This document shows positions 55,818 through 64,000 of a stretch of DNA of 64,000 nucleotides, piece after piece. Location: NCBI GenBank assembly GCA_046351455.1, contig JAXLYM010000010.1, positions 248,001 through 312,000 of the forward strand. Direction: 5' to 3'. The DNA is from JADJRH01 sp046351455. Lineage in GTDB: Bacteria; Myxococcota_A; Polyangia; Polyangiales; Polyangiaceae. The notes beneath the pieces were generated by a model. The model was not told where the DNA came from. It saw only the letters and a list, made by a program, of their open reading frames with translations, and searched no databases. Position 1 is the first letter of the stretch, and every line of letters starts with the position of its first letter. Made by a program: the position numbers and the translations under genes.

Positions 55818-58004
55818 ATGTATCGTGCCACCACGATGAAGCGTCCGCTCTCCCTCTTGACGGCCGCGATGCTGGCCGCCGCGGCGACTCCCGCGCTCGC
55901 GCACGAGCCGTCGCCCGCCGAGCAGAAGGCCGCAGAAGAGAAGAAGGCTGCGGAAGACAGGAAGGCCGCCGAAGAGAAGGCCGCCGAAGAGAAGAAGCCC
56001 ATCGAGATCTCCGTCCGCGCCGACGCTCCGGACGGCGACGCGGCGTCGCGCACCACGTACGGCCGGCGCGAGCTGGAATTGCGGCCGCGGCTGCGTCCCG
56101 GCGACATCGTGGAGGCCGTGCCGGGGCTGTTCGCCGTGCAGCACGCGGGCGGCGGGAAGGCGAACCAGTATTTCCTCCGCGGCTTCGACGCCGATCACGG
56201 GACCGACGTCGCCCTCTCCGTCGACGGCGTGCCGGTCAATCTGCCGAGCCACGGGCACGGACAGGGCTTCGCGGATCTCCACTTCCTGATCCCGGAGCTG
56301 GTCGTCGGACTCGACGGTACGAAGGGGCCTTATTACGCCTCGCAGGGCGATTTCGCGACGGCCGGCGCCGTGAACATGCGCCTCGCCGAGAAGTTCGAGG
56401 AGAGCTCCGCGCAGTACTCCATCGGTCAATACGGGGTCATGCGCGGCCTCGTGATCGCCTCTCCGGACCTCGGCGCCGATTGGAAGGTGGTCGCCGCCGC
56501 GGAGCTCGCGAAGCAGGACGGGCCGTTCCAGAAGCCCGAGGATCTGCAGCGATTCAACGTCTTCACCAAGCTGACGCGCCAGATCGGGCCGAGCGCGAAG
56601 GCCTCTGTCACGTGGATGTCGTACGGGTCCAAGTGGAACGGATCGGGCCAGATCCCCGCGCGCGCCGTGTGCGGCGAGGGGGAGGCCGGGGCGCCGCCCC
56701 CTTCCGTATACAAGGCCCCTTGCATCGATCGCTTCGGCCACGTGGACCCGACGGAAGGCGGGGATTCGCAGCGTCACGCGCTGTCGCTCCAGTACTCGGC
56801 GGGCTGGGACGACACCACGCTGTCCGCGGTCCTCTACCTCGTCAAATACCGCTTCACGCTCTTCTCGAACTTCACGTTTTACGCGCAGGATCCCGTGAAC
56901 GGGGACGAGATCGAGCAGGGCGACGATCGGCTGTTCGGCGGGGCGAAGGTGCGGATCGCGCGGCACATGCATTACCGCGGCATCCAGCTCACCACGTCCG
57001 GCGGGGTGGAGGCGCGGGCCGACAGCATCGACAACTCGCTCTACCACGACGTCGCGCGCCGGAGGCTCGAAGGCAGGGTGCACGCGCAGATCGGCGAGAG
57101 CCACGTCGGCGTCTTCCTGGAAGAGGACATTCGCTACGGCAAATACCTCCGCCTCGTGCTCGGGGCGCGCGCGGATCGGCTCGACGTGACGGTGGACGAT
57201 CTCCTGTGGAACAGCGCCTCTCCCGGCGGCGGCAGCAGCGGAGTCTCCGGACAGATGCTGTTCTCGCCGAAGGCGCAGGCGATCGTGTCGCCCATCCCGC
57301 AACTGGACCTCTTCTTCGATTACGGCAAGGGCTTCCACTCCAACGACGCGCGCGGCGTGGTGCGGGCGAAGGACGCTCCCTCCCTGCTCACGCCCGCGAC
57401 GGGCTACGAGGTCGGCGTGCGCGTCAAGCCCGTGAAGGGGCTGAGCGTGGAGGCGGCCGCGTTCCTGCTCGATCTGGCCTCGGAGATCGTCTATGTGGGG
57501 GACGAGGGGACGACGGAGGCCTCGGGGGCGACTCGGCGCATGGGCATCGAGGTCGACGCGCGGTACCGCATCGGGAACTGGCTGTTTGCGGACGCCGCCG
57601 CCACGTTCGTCGACGCGAAGTACCAGGCGAACGCCGGCAACGGCGGCGCGGTCGCGCTGGCCCCGACACGCACGTTCGAGGCCGGGATCGGCGCGCGCCC
57701 CACGTTCGGGCAATTCACCCCGTTCGGCGCCGTCCGCGTGAAATCGATCGCGGACCGGCCCGCGAACGAGACTGGCACTCTCGTCGCGCAGGGGTTCACC
57801 GTCGTGGACGCGAACGCGGGCGTGCGGTGGCGCGACGTCGAGGCCGGCGTCGACATCCAGAACCTCTTCGACGCGAAATGGCGCGAGGTCAGCTTCGCCA
57901 CGACGACGCGCCTCCCCTACGAGCCGAAGCCGGTGACCGGCGTCCATTATTCGCCCGGGTGGCCCTTCACCGCGATCGCGCGCGTCAGCTATTTCTTCCG
58001 TTGA
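55818..58004 (+). CDS. TonB-dependent outer membrane receptor
   Basis: 728-residue receptor. Signal peptide (RPLSLLTAAMLAAAATPALA), then an unusual Ala/Glu/Lys-rich helical stretch (AAEEKKAAEDRKAAEEKAAE) before the plug: RPGDIVEAVPGLFAVQHAGG, FLRGFDADHGTDVALSVDG, DGTKGPYYASQGDFATAG. The rest is a 22-strand-type barrel ending in aromatic YFFR. It imports a ligand across the outer membrane using TonB energy. Divergent from the MbnP/MbnH pair with 224 nt between, so copper-chelate or copper-peptide uptake is a fair inference. An alternative start is ATG 55836. Confidence 0.88.
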   Translation: MYRATTMKRPLSLLTAAMLAAAATPALAHEPSPAEQKAAEEKKAAEDRKAAEEKAAEEKKPIEISVRADAPDGDAASRTTYGRRELELRPRLRPGDIVEAVPGLFAVQHAGGGKANQYFLRGFDADHGTDVALSVDGVPVNLPSHGHGQGFADLHFLIPELVVGLDGTKGPYYASQGDFATAGAVNMRLAEKFEESSAQYSIGQYGVMRGLVIASPDLGADWKVVAAAELAKQDGPFQKPEDLQRFNVFTKLTRQIGPSAKASVTWMSYGSKWNGSGQIPARAVCGEGEAGAPPPSVYKAPCIDRFGHVDPTEGGDSQRHALSLQYSAGWDDTTLSAVLYLVKYRFTLFSNFTFYAQDPVNGDEIEQGDDRLFGGAKVRIARHMHYRGIQLTTSGGVEARADSIDNSLYHDVARRRLEGRVHAQIGESHVGVFLEEDIRYGKYLRLVLGARADRLDVTVDDLLWNSASPGGGSSGVSGQMLFSPKAQAIVSPIPQLDLFFDYGKGFHSNDARGVVRAKDAPSLLTPATGYEVGVRVKPVKGLSVEAAAFLLDLASEIVYVGDEGTTEASGATRRMGIEVDARYRIGNWLFADAAATFVDAKYQANAGNGGAVALAPTRTFEAGIGARPTFGQFTPFGAVRVKSIADRPANETGTLVAQGFTVVDANAGVRWRDVEAGVDIQNLFDAKWREVSFATTTRLPYEPKPVTGVHYSPGWPFTAIARVSYFFR

Positions 58005-58107
58005 CAGCGAGCGCAAGTGGCACTCTCGTGCTACCCTGTTTTCAAAAGGGGGCTCGCTCGCGGGGGCGAGAGGCGATATTCTCGCGGCCTCACTTGCAGG
58101 AGGCCTC

Positions 58108-60066
58108 ATGCGTTCTTGTTCCGTCCCGGGTGCTCTTTCACTGGTGTCCTTCGCGCTCCCGTTCGCGCTCCTTCTGCCAGGCTGCGGCGGCGGGGACACC
58201 GGCGGCTCCTCCGGCGGCACGACGACCGGGAGCGGCACCACGACGGCGACCGGAATGGCCGGCAGCGGCGGGGACATCTTCACGACCGGCGGCGGCGGCA
58301 CGGGCGGCAAGACGGGCGGAGGAGGCGGCGGCGGCGCGATGCCCGGCCCCGCCTGCGGCGACGGCAAGCTGGACCCGGGAGAGGCCTGCGACGACGGAAA
58401 CGGCGTCTCCGGAGACGGCTGCACCGGCACCTGCGATGCGATCGAGTCTGGGTTCGCCTGCCCCATGCCCGGAGAGCCTTGTGTCTCCACGGTGGTGTGC
58501 GGCGACGGGAAGATCACGGGGGGAGAGACATGCGACGATCAGAACACGATGTCGGGGGACGGCTGCGACGCCTCGTGCCATGTGGAGCCGGGGTGGGTGT
58601 GCGTCGTGGTCGGCGCGGCGTGCACCGCGGCGAGCTGCGGGGACGCGATCGTGGCCGGGGACGAGAAATGCGACGACGGCAACGGCGCCTCGGGCGATGG
58701 CTGCAGCGCGACATGCCACCTGGAGCCCGGGTGGAAGTGCCCTGTCGCCGGACAGGCCTGCTCGCCCACGACCTGCGGAGACGGGGTCGCCGAGGGGACG
58801 GAGCAGTGCGACGACGGGAACCACGACATGGGGGATGGCTGCACCCCCTTCTGCGTGCGGGAGCCGGACTGTTCGCAGGGCGCGTGTACGTCGTCGTGCG
58901 GAGACGGGATCAAGCTCCCGAACGGGATGGAGGAGTGCGAGGATGGGAACACCGCTCCTGGGGACGGCTGCTCACCGGACTGCAAGATCGAGCCTGGATG
59001 GGAGTGCACCGACGTCGCGCTGAACCAGAATCAGCTGGATCTGCCGATCGTCCTCCGGGATTTCCATTCGAGCCACCCGGACATGGAGAAGTTCCTCGGC
59101 GTGGATCTGGGGATCGTGGAGAGCGCTCTCGGCGCGGACGGAAAGCCGGTGTACGCCGGTAACCCGACGACGCCGACCACGAGCGGAAAGGCCAACTTCG
59201 ATCAGTGGTACCGGGACGTCGACGGCGTCAATTTCCCGGTGGTGCAGACGCTCTCGCTCGGTAAATTGCCCACGGGCGAATACCAGTATTCCAACTCGGC
59301 CTTCTTCCCGCTCACGAACCTGGGCTTCGGGAACGAGGGCAACAACACCAACTTCCACTTCACGAGCGAGGTGCGATACTGGTTCGAGTACAAGGGGACG
59401 GAGCAGCTCGACTTCACCGGGGACGACGACGTGTTCGTGTTCGTCAACAAGAAGCTCGCGGTGAACCTCGGCGGCGTGCACGGGGCGATGAGCGGCGGCA
59501 TCACGCTGGACGCCGCGCAGGCGGGCAGCTTCGGCCTCGACGTCGGCAAGATCTACGAGATCGTCGTCTTCCAGGCGGAGCGGCACACCTCGCAGTCGAA
59601 CTACAAACTGACGCTCTCCGATTTCAACAACGCGCAGAGCGTGTGCATGAGCGTCTGCGGGGACGGCATCAAGACCCCGGACGAGGTGTGCGACGACGGC
59701 GTGAACGACGGCACGTATGGCCACTGCACCCCCGACTGCAAGCCCGGCCCGTACTGCGGGGACGCCACCGTGCAGGCGGATCACGAGCAGTGCGACGACG
59801 GCGTGAACCTCACCCCGTACGGCGCGGGCTGCGCGCCCGGCTGCAAGAACCCGGCGTACTGCGGGGACGGCAACGTGGACAGCCTCTTCGGCGAGCAGTG
59901 CGACGACGGCACGAACGACGGAGGATACAACCAGTGCGCACCCGGCTGCGTGCTCGGCCCGCGCTGCGGCGACGGGATCGTGCAGGACATGGAGCAGTGC
60001 GACGACGGCAACAAGATGAACAACGACGGCTGCGACAACAACTGCCAGTCGTCGATCCCGGAGTGA
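58108..60066 (+). CDS. DUF4215-repeat lipoprotein with fibro-slime domain
   Basis: 652-residue lipoprotein: lipobox LLLPGCGG, Gly/Thr linker, then six DUF4215-like Cys-rich repeats (CGDGKLDPGEACDDGNGV and similar) to about residue 305, a ~220-residue fibro-slime domain (PIVLRDFHSSHPDMEKF to NYKLTLSDFN, including FTGDDDVFVFVNKKLAVNLG and GGVHGAM), then four or five more DUF4215 repeats (EQCDDG) to the end. Such domains occur in surface and slime proteins of myxobacteria and probably bind sugar or matrix. A strong Gly-rich low-complexity block follows the lipobox. A probable ribosome-binding site, AGGAGG, lies 6 nt before ATG 58108. Confidence 0.85.
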   Translation: MRSCSVPGALSLVSFALPFALLLPGCGGGDTGGSSGGTTTGSGTTTATGMAGSGGDIFTTGGGGTGGKTGGGGGGGAMPGPACGDGKLDPGEACDDGNGVSGDGCTGTCDAIESGFACPMPGEPCVSTVVCGDGKITGGETCDDQNTMSGDGCDASCHVEPGWVCVVVGAACTAASCGDAIVAGDEKCDDGNGASGDGCSATCHLEPGWKCPVAGQACSPTTCGDGVAEGTEQCDDGNHDMGDGCTPFCVREPDCSQGACTSSCGDGIKLPNGMEECEDGNTAPGDGCSPDCKIEPGWECTDVALNQNQLDLPIVLRDFHSSHPDMEKFLGVDLGIVESALGADGKPVYAGNPTTPTTSGKANFDQWYRDVDGVNFPVVQTLSLGKLPTGEYQYSNSAFFPLTNLGFGNEGNNTNFHFTSEVRYWFEYKGTEQLDFTGDDDVFVFVNKKLAVNLGGVHGAMSGGITLDAAQAGSFGLDVGKIYEIVVFQAERHTSQSNYKLTLSDFNNAQSVCMSVCGDGIKTPDEVCDDGVNDGTYGHCTPDCKPGPYCGDATVQADHEQCDDGVNLTPYGAGCAPGCKNPAYCGDGNVDSLFGEQCDDGTNDGGYNQCAPGCVLGPRCGDGIVQDMEQCDDGNKMNNDGCDNNCQSSIPE

Positions 60067-60149
60067 CGCGGGGCCGCGTTTTCCCGCGGAATCTGCGCTC
60101 TCTTGCCGGTAATTTGGGGGGGCGGGCCCTCGGCTTTTAGACTCGCCGC

Positions 60150-60521
60150 ATGGTGAGCTTCGAACGACGAAAGGCCCGCAGCAACAACCGGCAAGAGGCC
60201 GTGCGCCTCTATCTCGAAGCGAACGCGGCGAAGGCCGGCGTCCGCGCGGCCGTGCTCTCCGACGAGGACGGGCTCCTCATCGGCGGCGTCGGCGACGTGG
60301 ATCTGGACGTGCTCGCGGCGGTCGGCCCGGTGTTCATCGGCCAGACGCACTTCACGCCTTCGATCGAGGGCCGCATCGACGAGGTGGTGAAGAACCACGA
60401 TCTCTACGCCTCCTCGATCGTCATCGGCGACACGCGCCTCGTGCTCACGTCGCTGGGCGCCCGCTTCCCCGAGCACCGCCGGGCGGAGCGCGCGTTCGAG
60501 CGCATCCTCGCGAGCGCCTGA
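60150..60521 (+). CDS. Roadblock/LC7-like small protein
   Basis: 123-residue soluble protein. After ~20 basic residues a helix (RQEAVRLYLEANAAKAG) leads to VRAAVLSDEDGLLIGGVGDV, a fold pattern of roadblock/LC7 domains, then a strand-rich end (VIVGDTRLVLTSLGARFPEH similar text). In myxobacteria such domains bind small GTPases such as MglA, but the match here is weak and no GTPase gene is close. ATG 60150; the next gene starts 67 nt downstream on the same strand. Confidence 0.6.
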   Translation: MVSFERRKARSNNRQEAVRLYLEANAAKAGVRAAVLSDEDGLLIGGVGDVDLDVLAAVGPVFIGQTHFTPSIEGRIDEVVKNHDLYASSIVIGDTRLVLTSLGARFPEHRRAERAFERILASA

Positions 60522-60588
60522 AACCCGCGGGGGGACGCGCTGGACACTGCCCTTCGCAACGCGCGCTCTCCATGCTAGGAGGCCGCTC

Positions 60589-61146
60589 ATGGCAGCCACA
60601 GAGCAGTTCCTGGTGATCTCCGCCCTCGGGGCCGATCGGCCCGGCCTCGTCGCCGAGGTGACCGAGTACGTGCACGGACACAGCGGCAACGTCGAGGACA
60701 GCCGCATGGCCGTGCTCGGGGCCGAGTTCGGCATTCTCCTCCTCGTGTCCGGCACGCCGGAAGAGATCGCGGCCATCGAGCGGGACGTCGCGGGCCTCGG
60801 TGAGAAGACGGGCCTCGCGATCGTCACGCGCCGCACGAAGGCGCCGGAGGAGCACCGCCGCGCCGCCACCATCCCCTGCCTCATCACCGCGGAGGCGCTC
60901 GATCAAGAGGGCATCGTCCGCTCCGTGTCGCGCGCGCTGTGCGCCGTCGGCGTGAACATCGTCTCTCTGGAGACGACCGCCTACGAGGCCCCCGTCACCG
61001 GATCCCCGCTGTTCCGGCTGGAGGCCCGCGTCGACATCCCGACCGGCGTCACCATCGGCAAGGTCCGCAAGGCGATGGACGTGGTGGCAGAGCAAGAGAA
61101 CCTCGACATCGATGTTCGCTCGCTCGTCGGCCAGGGCGGGCGCTGA
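60589..61146 (+). CDS. GcvR-like protein with two ACT domains
   Basis: 185-residue protein of the glycine-cleavage repressor type: two ACT modules. The first is FLVISALGADRPGLVAEVTE then GNVEDSRMAVLGAEFGIL; the second is ATIPCLITAEALDQEGIVRS then VNIVSLETTAYEAPVTGSPL. GcvR binds glycine and represses through GcvA; no gcv gene is in the window, so this could sense another amino acid. Normal length. A stem-loop starts 20 bases after the stop. Convergent with the ABM gene. Confidence 0.82.
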   Translation: MAATEQFLVISALGADRPGLVAEVTEYVHGHSGNVEDSRMAVLGAEFGILLLVSGTPEEIAAIERDVAGLGEKTGLAIVTRRTKAPEEHRRAATIPCLITAEALDQEGIVRSVSRALCAVGVNIVSLETTAYEAPVTGSPLFRLEARVDIPTGVTIGKVRKAMDVVAEQENLDIDVRSLVGQGGR

Positions 61147-61165
61147 GCGTGAGCCCGGCCGTTCT

Positions 61166-61190
61166 CGTGACAGGGCGATTGCCTGTCGCG
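61166..61190. terminator. Stem-loop between convergent genes
   Basis: CGTGACAGG (61166-61174) pairs with CCTGTCGCG (61182-61190) around a 7-base loop; the one non-Watson-Crick position is T opposite G, which pairs as G-U in RNA. It lies between convergent genes and could serve both as terminator. No T run. Confidence 0.5.
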
Positions 61191-61239
61191 AAGAGGCTCC
61201 TTCGATAAAGGGACAGACTCCCCCCTTCGTGAGGGCCTT

Positions 61240-61602
61240 TCAGCCCTTGTCGTCCAGGTCGGTGCTCAGGAACACCTCGTGGACGATGAGCTTGCTCGGC
61301 CCGCTGAACATCTCCTTCGGCGCGCGGTTCTTGTGGGCCTCGGCGAAGGCTTCGCTGTGCGTCCACGCGACGAAATCCTCCATCGACCGCCACCACGTCT
61401 TGACCTCGTAGAACCCGGGATTCTCCGGGTCCGGCACCCACTGCCCCGTCGCGTGGTCCAGCTTGACGGGCCGCGGCCGGTGCACCTCGTTGCGAATGAA
61501 CCCGGGGGAGCGATCGACGAGGTGAACCCGGTGCTTGAAGCGGTCCTCGAAATCGGCCTCATGGCCTTCGGCGACGGGGATGCGATTGGTGACGACGATC
61601 AT
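61240..61602 (-). CDS. Antibiotic biosynthesis monooxygenase (ABM) domain protein, HmoB-like
   Basis: 120-residue single-domain ABM protein. Strand-helix-strand order is seen in IVVTNRIPVAEGHEADFEDR, VHLVDRSPGFIRNEVHRPR, YEVKTWWRSMEDFVAWTHSE, then FAEAHKNRA. These folds include cofactor-free monooxygenases and IsdG/HmoB heme-degrading enzymes; the WRSxxDFxAW segment with a late His resembles the latter. No heme uptake gene is present, so the substrate is open. Start ATG 61602; convergent with the GcvR-like gene. Confidence 0.75.
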   Translation of the reverse strand: MIVVTNRIPVAEGHEADFEDRFKHRVHLVDRSPGFIRNEVHRPRPVKLDHATGQWVPDPENPGFYEVKTWWRSMEDFVAWTHSEAFAEAHKNRAPKEMFSGPSKLIVHEVFLSTDLDDKG

Positions 61603-61646
61603 GGGCGGAACTTACCTCCGCCCACGGAGGATGGGTCGTCTTTTTT

Positions 61647-64000
61647 TCAACGACGGCGGCGCGCCGCGAGGCCCGTGATCGCCGCGAGGAAGCCCAGCAT
61701 CACGAGCGTGCTGTTTTGGCTGTCGCTCCCGGGGCGGGTGGCGCAGAAGAGGCCGTTTCCGACAGGGATGGTGTGGTCCGGAGACAGGCACTCTCCGGAC
61801 TCGCACAGGGAGGACTGGCACTGGTTCGCGGACGCGCACGTCTCGCCGTCGCTGAGCTTGGAGACGCACTCTCCGTCGGCCGCGCAGTAACGCGAGCTCG
61901 GGCACTCCGCGTCGGACTTGCACAGGGCGATGTGGACCAGGACCGGGTCCTTCGGCTCGTCCGCGCAGACGCCCGCGTCGCACAGTTGGCCTTCGGGGCA
62001 GTCCGCGTCCACGTGGCACGCGTCGCCGCACGTGCCTTTTTCCGTGTCACAGAACGGGCCGGAGGCGTGACCCGCGCAGTCCGCGTTCGTCATGCACTTG
62101 CCGCATTCTCCGGCCATCGGGCCCGCGAGGAAGCAGAGCGGGGACGCCGCGTCCGGGCACGAGAGCTCCGTGCCGGCGCCGAGATCGCCGTCGCACGGGG
62201 CGCATTTGTCCGACGAGACCGCGCAGATCGGGGTCGCGCCCTCGCAGGCCGCGGAGGCGTCCTTCGTGCACTGGACACACTCGTTCTTCGCGAGGTCGCA
62301 GACCGCCTCCGCGCCCTCGCACGCGTCGTCCGCCGCGCACTCCACGCACAGGCCCTCGTTCGGGCCCGCGAGCGCGCACAGGCCGGAGCGACAGACCACC
62401 TCGGCGCTCGCGGCGTCGCAGGGGCCCTGTCCGTTCGCGTGGCCGCACTTGTCGTCGGCCGGATCGCAGACGCCGCTCTGGCAGACGATCGGCGCCGAGT
62501 ACTTGTTGCAGCTGCCGTCCAGCACCGGCGAGTGGCCGGTGACGCTCGGCATCGCCGCGCCGTTCGCGAGCTTCGCCGCGCAGAGGTGAGCGGCGGTGTC
62601 GCAATAGGCCACCTTCTCGTCGCAGTCGGCGTCCACGAAGCAGGCGCTCGGCTGCACGCACAGGCCCACCACCGAGCACGCGCCGGTGCGGCACACGAGC
62701 GCGCCCGTCTCGGCGTCGCACGGACCGTCGCCGGCCGCATAACCGCACTTGTCATCGGCCTTGTCGCACACGCCGGTGTCGCACACGCTCTTCGCGTTCT
62801 CGACCGTGCACTTGCCCGCGAGCTCCGGGGCGTGCGCCGCGACCGTCGGGATCGACGCGCCGTTCAGGAGCTTCGGCACGCAGGCCAAGAGCTCGGTGTT
62901 GCACCACTGCTCCGCGCCGCAGTCCGCGTCCACGCCGCAGCCGCCGGACGGGATACAGATAGATCCGTTCGGGCTGCAGGTGCCGGAGCGGCACACGACG
63001 CCCGCGTCTTCCGCGGTGCACGGGCCGGTTCCGGACGCATAGCCGCAGAGGTTGTCGGCGTCGCAGACGGCGCTCGCACAGACCACCTTCGACTCCAGCG
63101 CGTCGCACTTGCCGTCGAGCGGCGGCGCGTGCGCGCCCACCACCAGGAGCGGCGCGCCGTTCGGCAGCTTCACCGCGCACGTGTGGCCCGCGGTGTCGCA
63201 GAACTCCGTGTCCACGTCGCAGTCGAGGTCGACCTTGCACGCGCCCGGCGGCGCGCACACCGACGACGAGTCGCACCGGCCGGACCGGCACACCACGCTC
63301 TGATCCGCGGCCGAGCAGGGGCCGTGATCGTTCGCATACCCGCACTTGTCGTCCGCCGCGTCGCACACGCCCGAGGCGCAGACGGCGCTCGCCGCGAGAG
63401 CCGTGCACTTGCCGGCGAGGGCCGGAGCGTGCCCCGCCACCGTCGGCATCGCCGCGCCGTTCGCGAGCTTCGGCTTGCACGCGAACGTCGCCGTGTGGCA
63501 CCACTCGGCGGGGCCGCAGTCGGCGTCGACCGCGCAGCCGCCGGCCGGAATACAGACAGATCCATTCGGGGAGCAGGCGCCGGAGCGACACACCACCTCG
63601 GCGTTGCCCGCGGTGCAGGAGCCGTGTCCGTTCAAGAGACCGCACTTGCCGTCGGACAGATCGCACGTGCTCGACCGACACACGATGTCGGCGTTCTCGG
63701 GGTCGCAGCCCGCGGTGCCGTTCAGGAGGCCGCATTTGTCGTCCGCCGGGTCGCACGCGGCGCTCTCGCACACGAGCGCGCCCGCCGCCGCGGTGCAGTC
63801 GCCGGTCAGGGCCGGAGACTCGTGGGGCGGGTCCGTCGCGACGGCGCCGCCGTTCGGGATACGGGCCGTGCACTGGTGGACCGCGATGTGGCACCACTTC
63901 GACGCCGGGCAGTCGGCGTCCGCGTTGCAGCCGCCCGCCGCCATGCACGTGCCGTTCGCCGAGCACACGCCGGAGCGGCACACGACGGCCGCGTTCGCCG
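61647..64000 (-). CDS. Cys-rich repeat surface protein with MYXO-CTERM tail (5' end outside window)
   Basis: At least 784 residues; the frame is still open at the window edge, so the N-terminus and signal peptide are missing. It consists of tandem Cys-rich modules of ~65-80 residues with recurrent phrases: CGYANDHGPCSAADQSVVCR, GGCAVDADCGPAEWCHTATF, KLANGAAMPTVAGHAPALAG. Near the C-terminus come other Cys modules, the linker LSPDHTIPVGNGLFCATRPG and a membrane helix (NSTLVMLGFLAAITGLA) with RRRR, a MYXO-CTERM-like anchor. Likely a long, disulfide-rich rod on the cell surface. A further ATG-like start inside (61647-63983) is only internal. Convergent text of repeats may allow recombination between units. 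Confidence 0.8.
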   Translation of the reverse strand, partial: ANAAVVCRSGVCSANGTCMAAGGCNADADCPASKWCHIAVHQCTARIPNGGAVATDPPHESPALTGDCTAAAGALVCESAACDPADDKCGLLNGTAGCDPENADIVCRSSTCDLSDGKCGLLNGHGSCTAGNAEVVCRSGACSPNGSVCIPAGGCAVDADCGPAEWCHTATFACKPKLANGAAMPTVAGHAPALAGKCTALAASAVCASGVCDAADDKCGYANDHGPCSAADQSVVCRSGRCDSSSVCAPPGACKVDLDCDVDTEFCDTAGHTCAVKLPNGAPLLVVGAHAPPLDGKCDALESKVVCASAVCDADNLCGYASGTGPCTAEDAGVVCRSGTCSPNGSICIPSGGCGVDADCGAEQWCNTELLACVPKLLNGASIPTVAAHAPELAGKCTVENAKSVCDTGVCDKADDKCGYAAGDGPCDAETGALVCRTGACSVVGLCVQPSACFVDADCDEKVAYCDTAAHLCAAKLANGAAMPSVTGHSPVLDGSCNKYSAPIVCQSGVCDPADDKCGHANGQGPCDAASAEVVCRSGLCALAGPNEGLCVECAADDACEGAEAVCDLAKNECVQCTKDASAACEGATPICAVSSDKCAPCDGDLGAGTELSCPDAASPLCFLAGPMAGECGKCMTNADCAGHASGPFCDTEKGTCGDACHVDADCPEGQLCDAGVCADEPKDPVLVHIALCKSDAECPSSRYCAADGECVSKLSDGETCASANQCQSSLCESGECLSPDHTIPVGNGLFCATRPGSDSQNSTLVMLGFLAAITGLAARRRR

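Noticed and set aside
58016..58030. Sigma-54-like TGGCAC box upstream of the fibro-slime gene
   Set aside because: The distance to the following GC is one base short of the -24/-12 spacing. Other TGGCA sites in the window also fail.

Overview
The window reads as chromosomal DNA of a large-genome myxobacterium, most likely Polyangiales/Sorangiineae. The evidence is high GC, long GC-biased shadow reading frames, many secreted proteins with 'TGGTGG' linkers behind lipoboxes, two C-terminal sorting tails of the MYXO-CTERM kind, FG-GAP/VCBS lipoproteins, eukaryote-like Ser/Thr kinase and PP2C genes, and large modular signalling proteins. Species cannot be fixed from the sequence. No rRNA, tRNA, CRISPR array or transposase was seen.

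Layout. 98-2401: a Cys-rich lipoprotein, an overlapping pair (DUF5678-like protein and retropepsin-like protease) and a reverse-strand orphan. 2402-2944: an intergenic block with a decayed 21-nt tandem array. 2945-14259: the most striking locus, five genes joined by four successive 4-base ATGA overlaps: a SNF2-type helicase with a C-terminal DUF3883 domain, a PtuA-like ATPase, a PtuB-like HNH protein, a DUF1156 (PglXI/COG1743-type) adenine methylase and a DUF499 (BrxC/PglY-type) ATPase. It looks like a composite anti-phage system: a Septu-type ATPase/nuclease pair inside a BREX/DISARM-like helicase-methylase-ATPase chassis, without PglZ, BrxA, BrxF, DrmA or DrmB. A frameshifted coiled-coil remnant follows at about 14275-14440.

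14622-24165 holds a small secreted protein, an SSUH2-like zinc-finger protein with a YkgJ-type partner, a DUF218 membrane protein, glucokinase, a membrane protein, a GH44 glycosidase, a PP2C phosphatase and a three-repeat lipoprotein. 24250-28358 is a two-gene alpha-2-macroglobulin whose halves are in reversed order. 28426-35214 is mostly housekeeping or unknown: a GNAT-like/cyclic-nucleotide-binding fusion overlapping an ArsC/Spx-like gene, DUF362, a glycosyltransferase, an orphan and an aldose epimerase. 35298-37863 is a second possible defence pair (DUF3696-type ATPase plus orphan), followed by a decayed FG-GAP gene.

38825-41095 is a CRTAC1-like FG-GAP/ASPIC lipoprotein. 41205-48541 is a signalling pair: a kinase with HEAT-like repeats and a 1458-residue protein with degenerate HD, DUF4388, J and TPR-like regions. 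48729-52681 has a soluble MCP signalling protein, a bacteriohemerythrin and a hybrid histidine kinase. 52869-58004 looks like a copper module: a CusF-like protein, an MbnH/MbnP 'metallo-mystery pair' and a divergent TonB-dependent receptor. The right end has a DUF4215/fibro-slime lipoprotein, a roadblock-like protein, a GcvR-like ACT protein, an ABM monooxygenase and the C-terminal part of a Cys-rich repeat surface protein that runs off the window.

Two copies of one dispersed palindromic element (17567-17640 and 49991-50064) keep two hairpins although one pair of stem arms has changed sequence.
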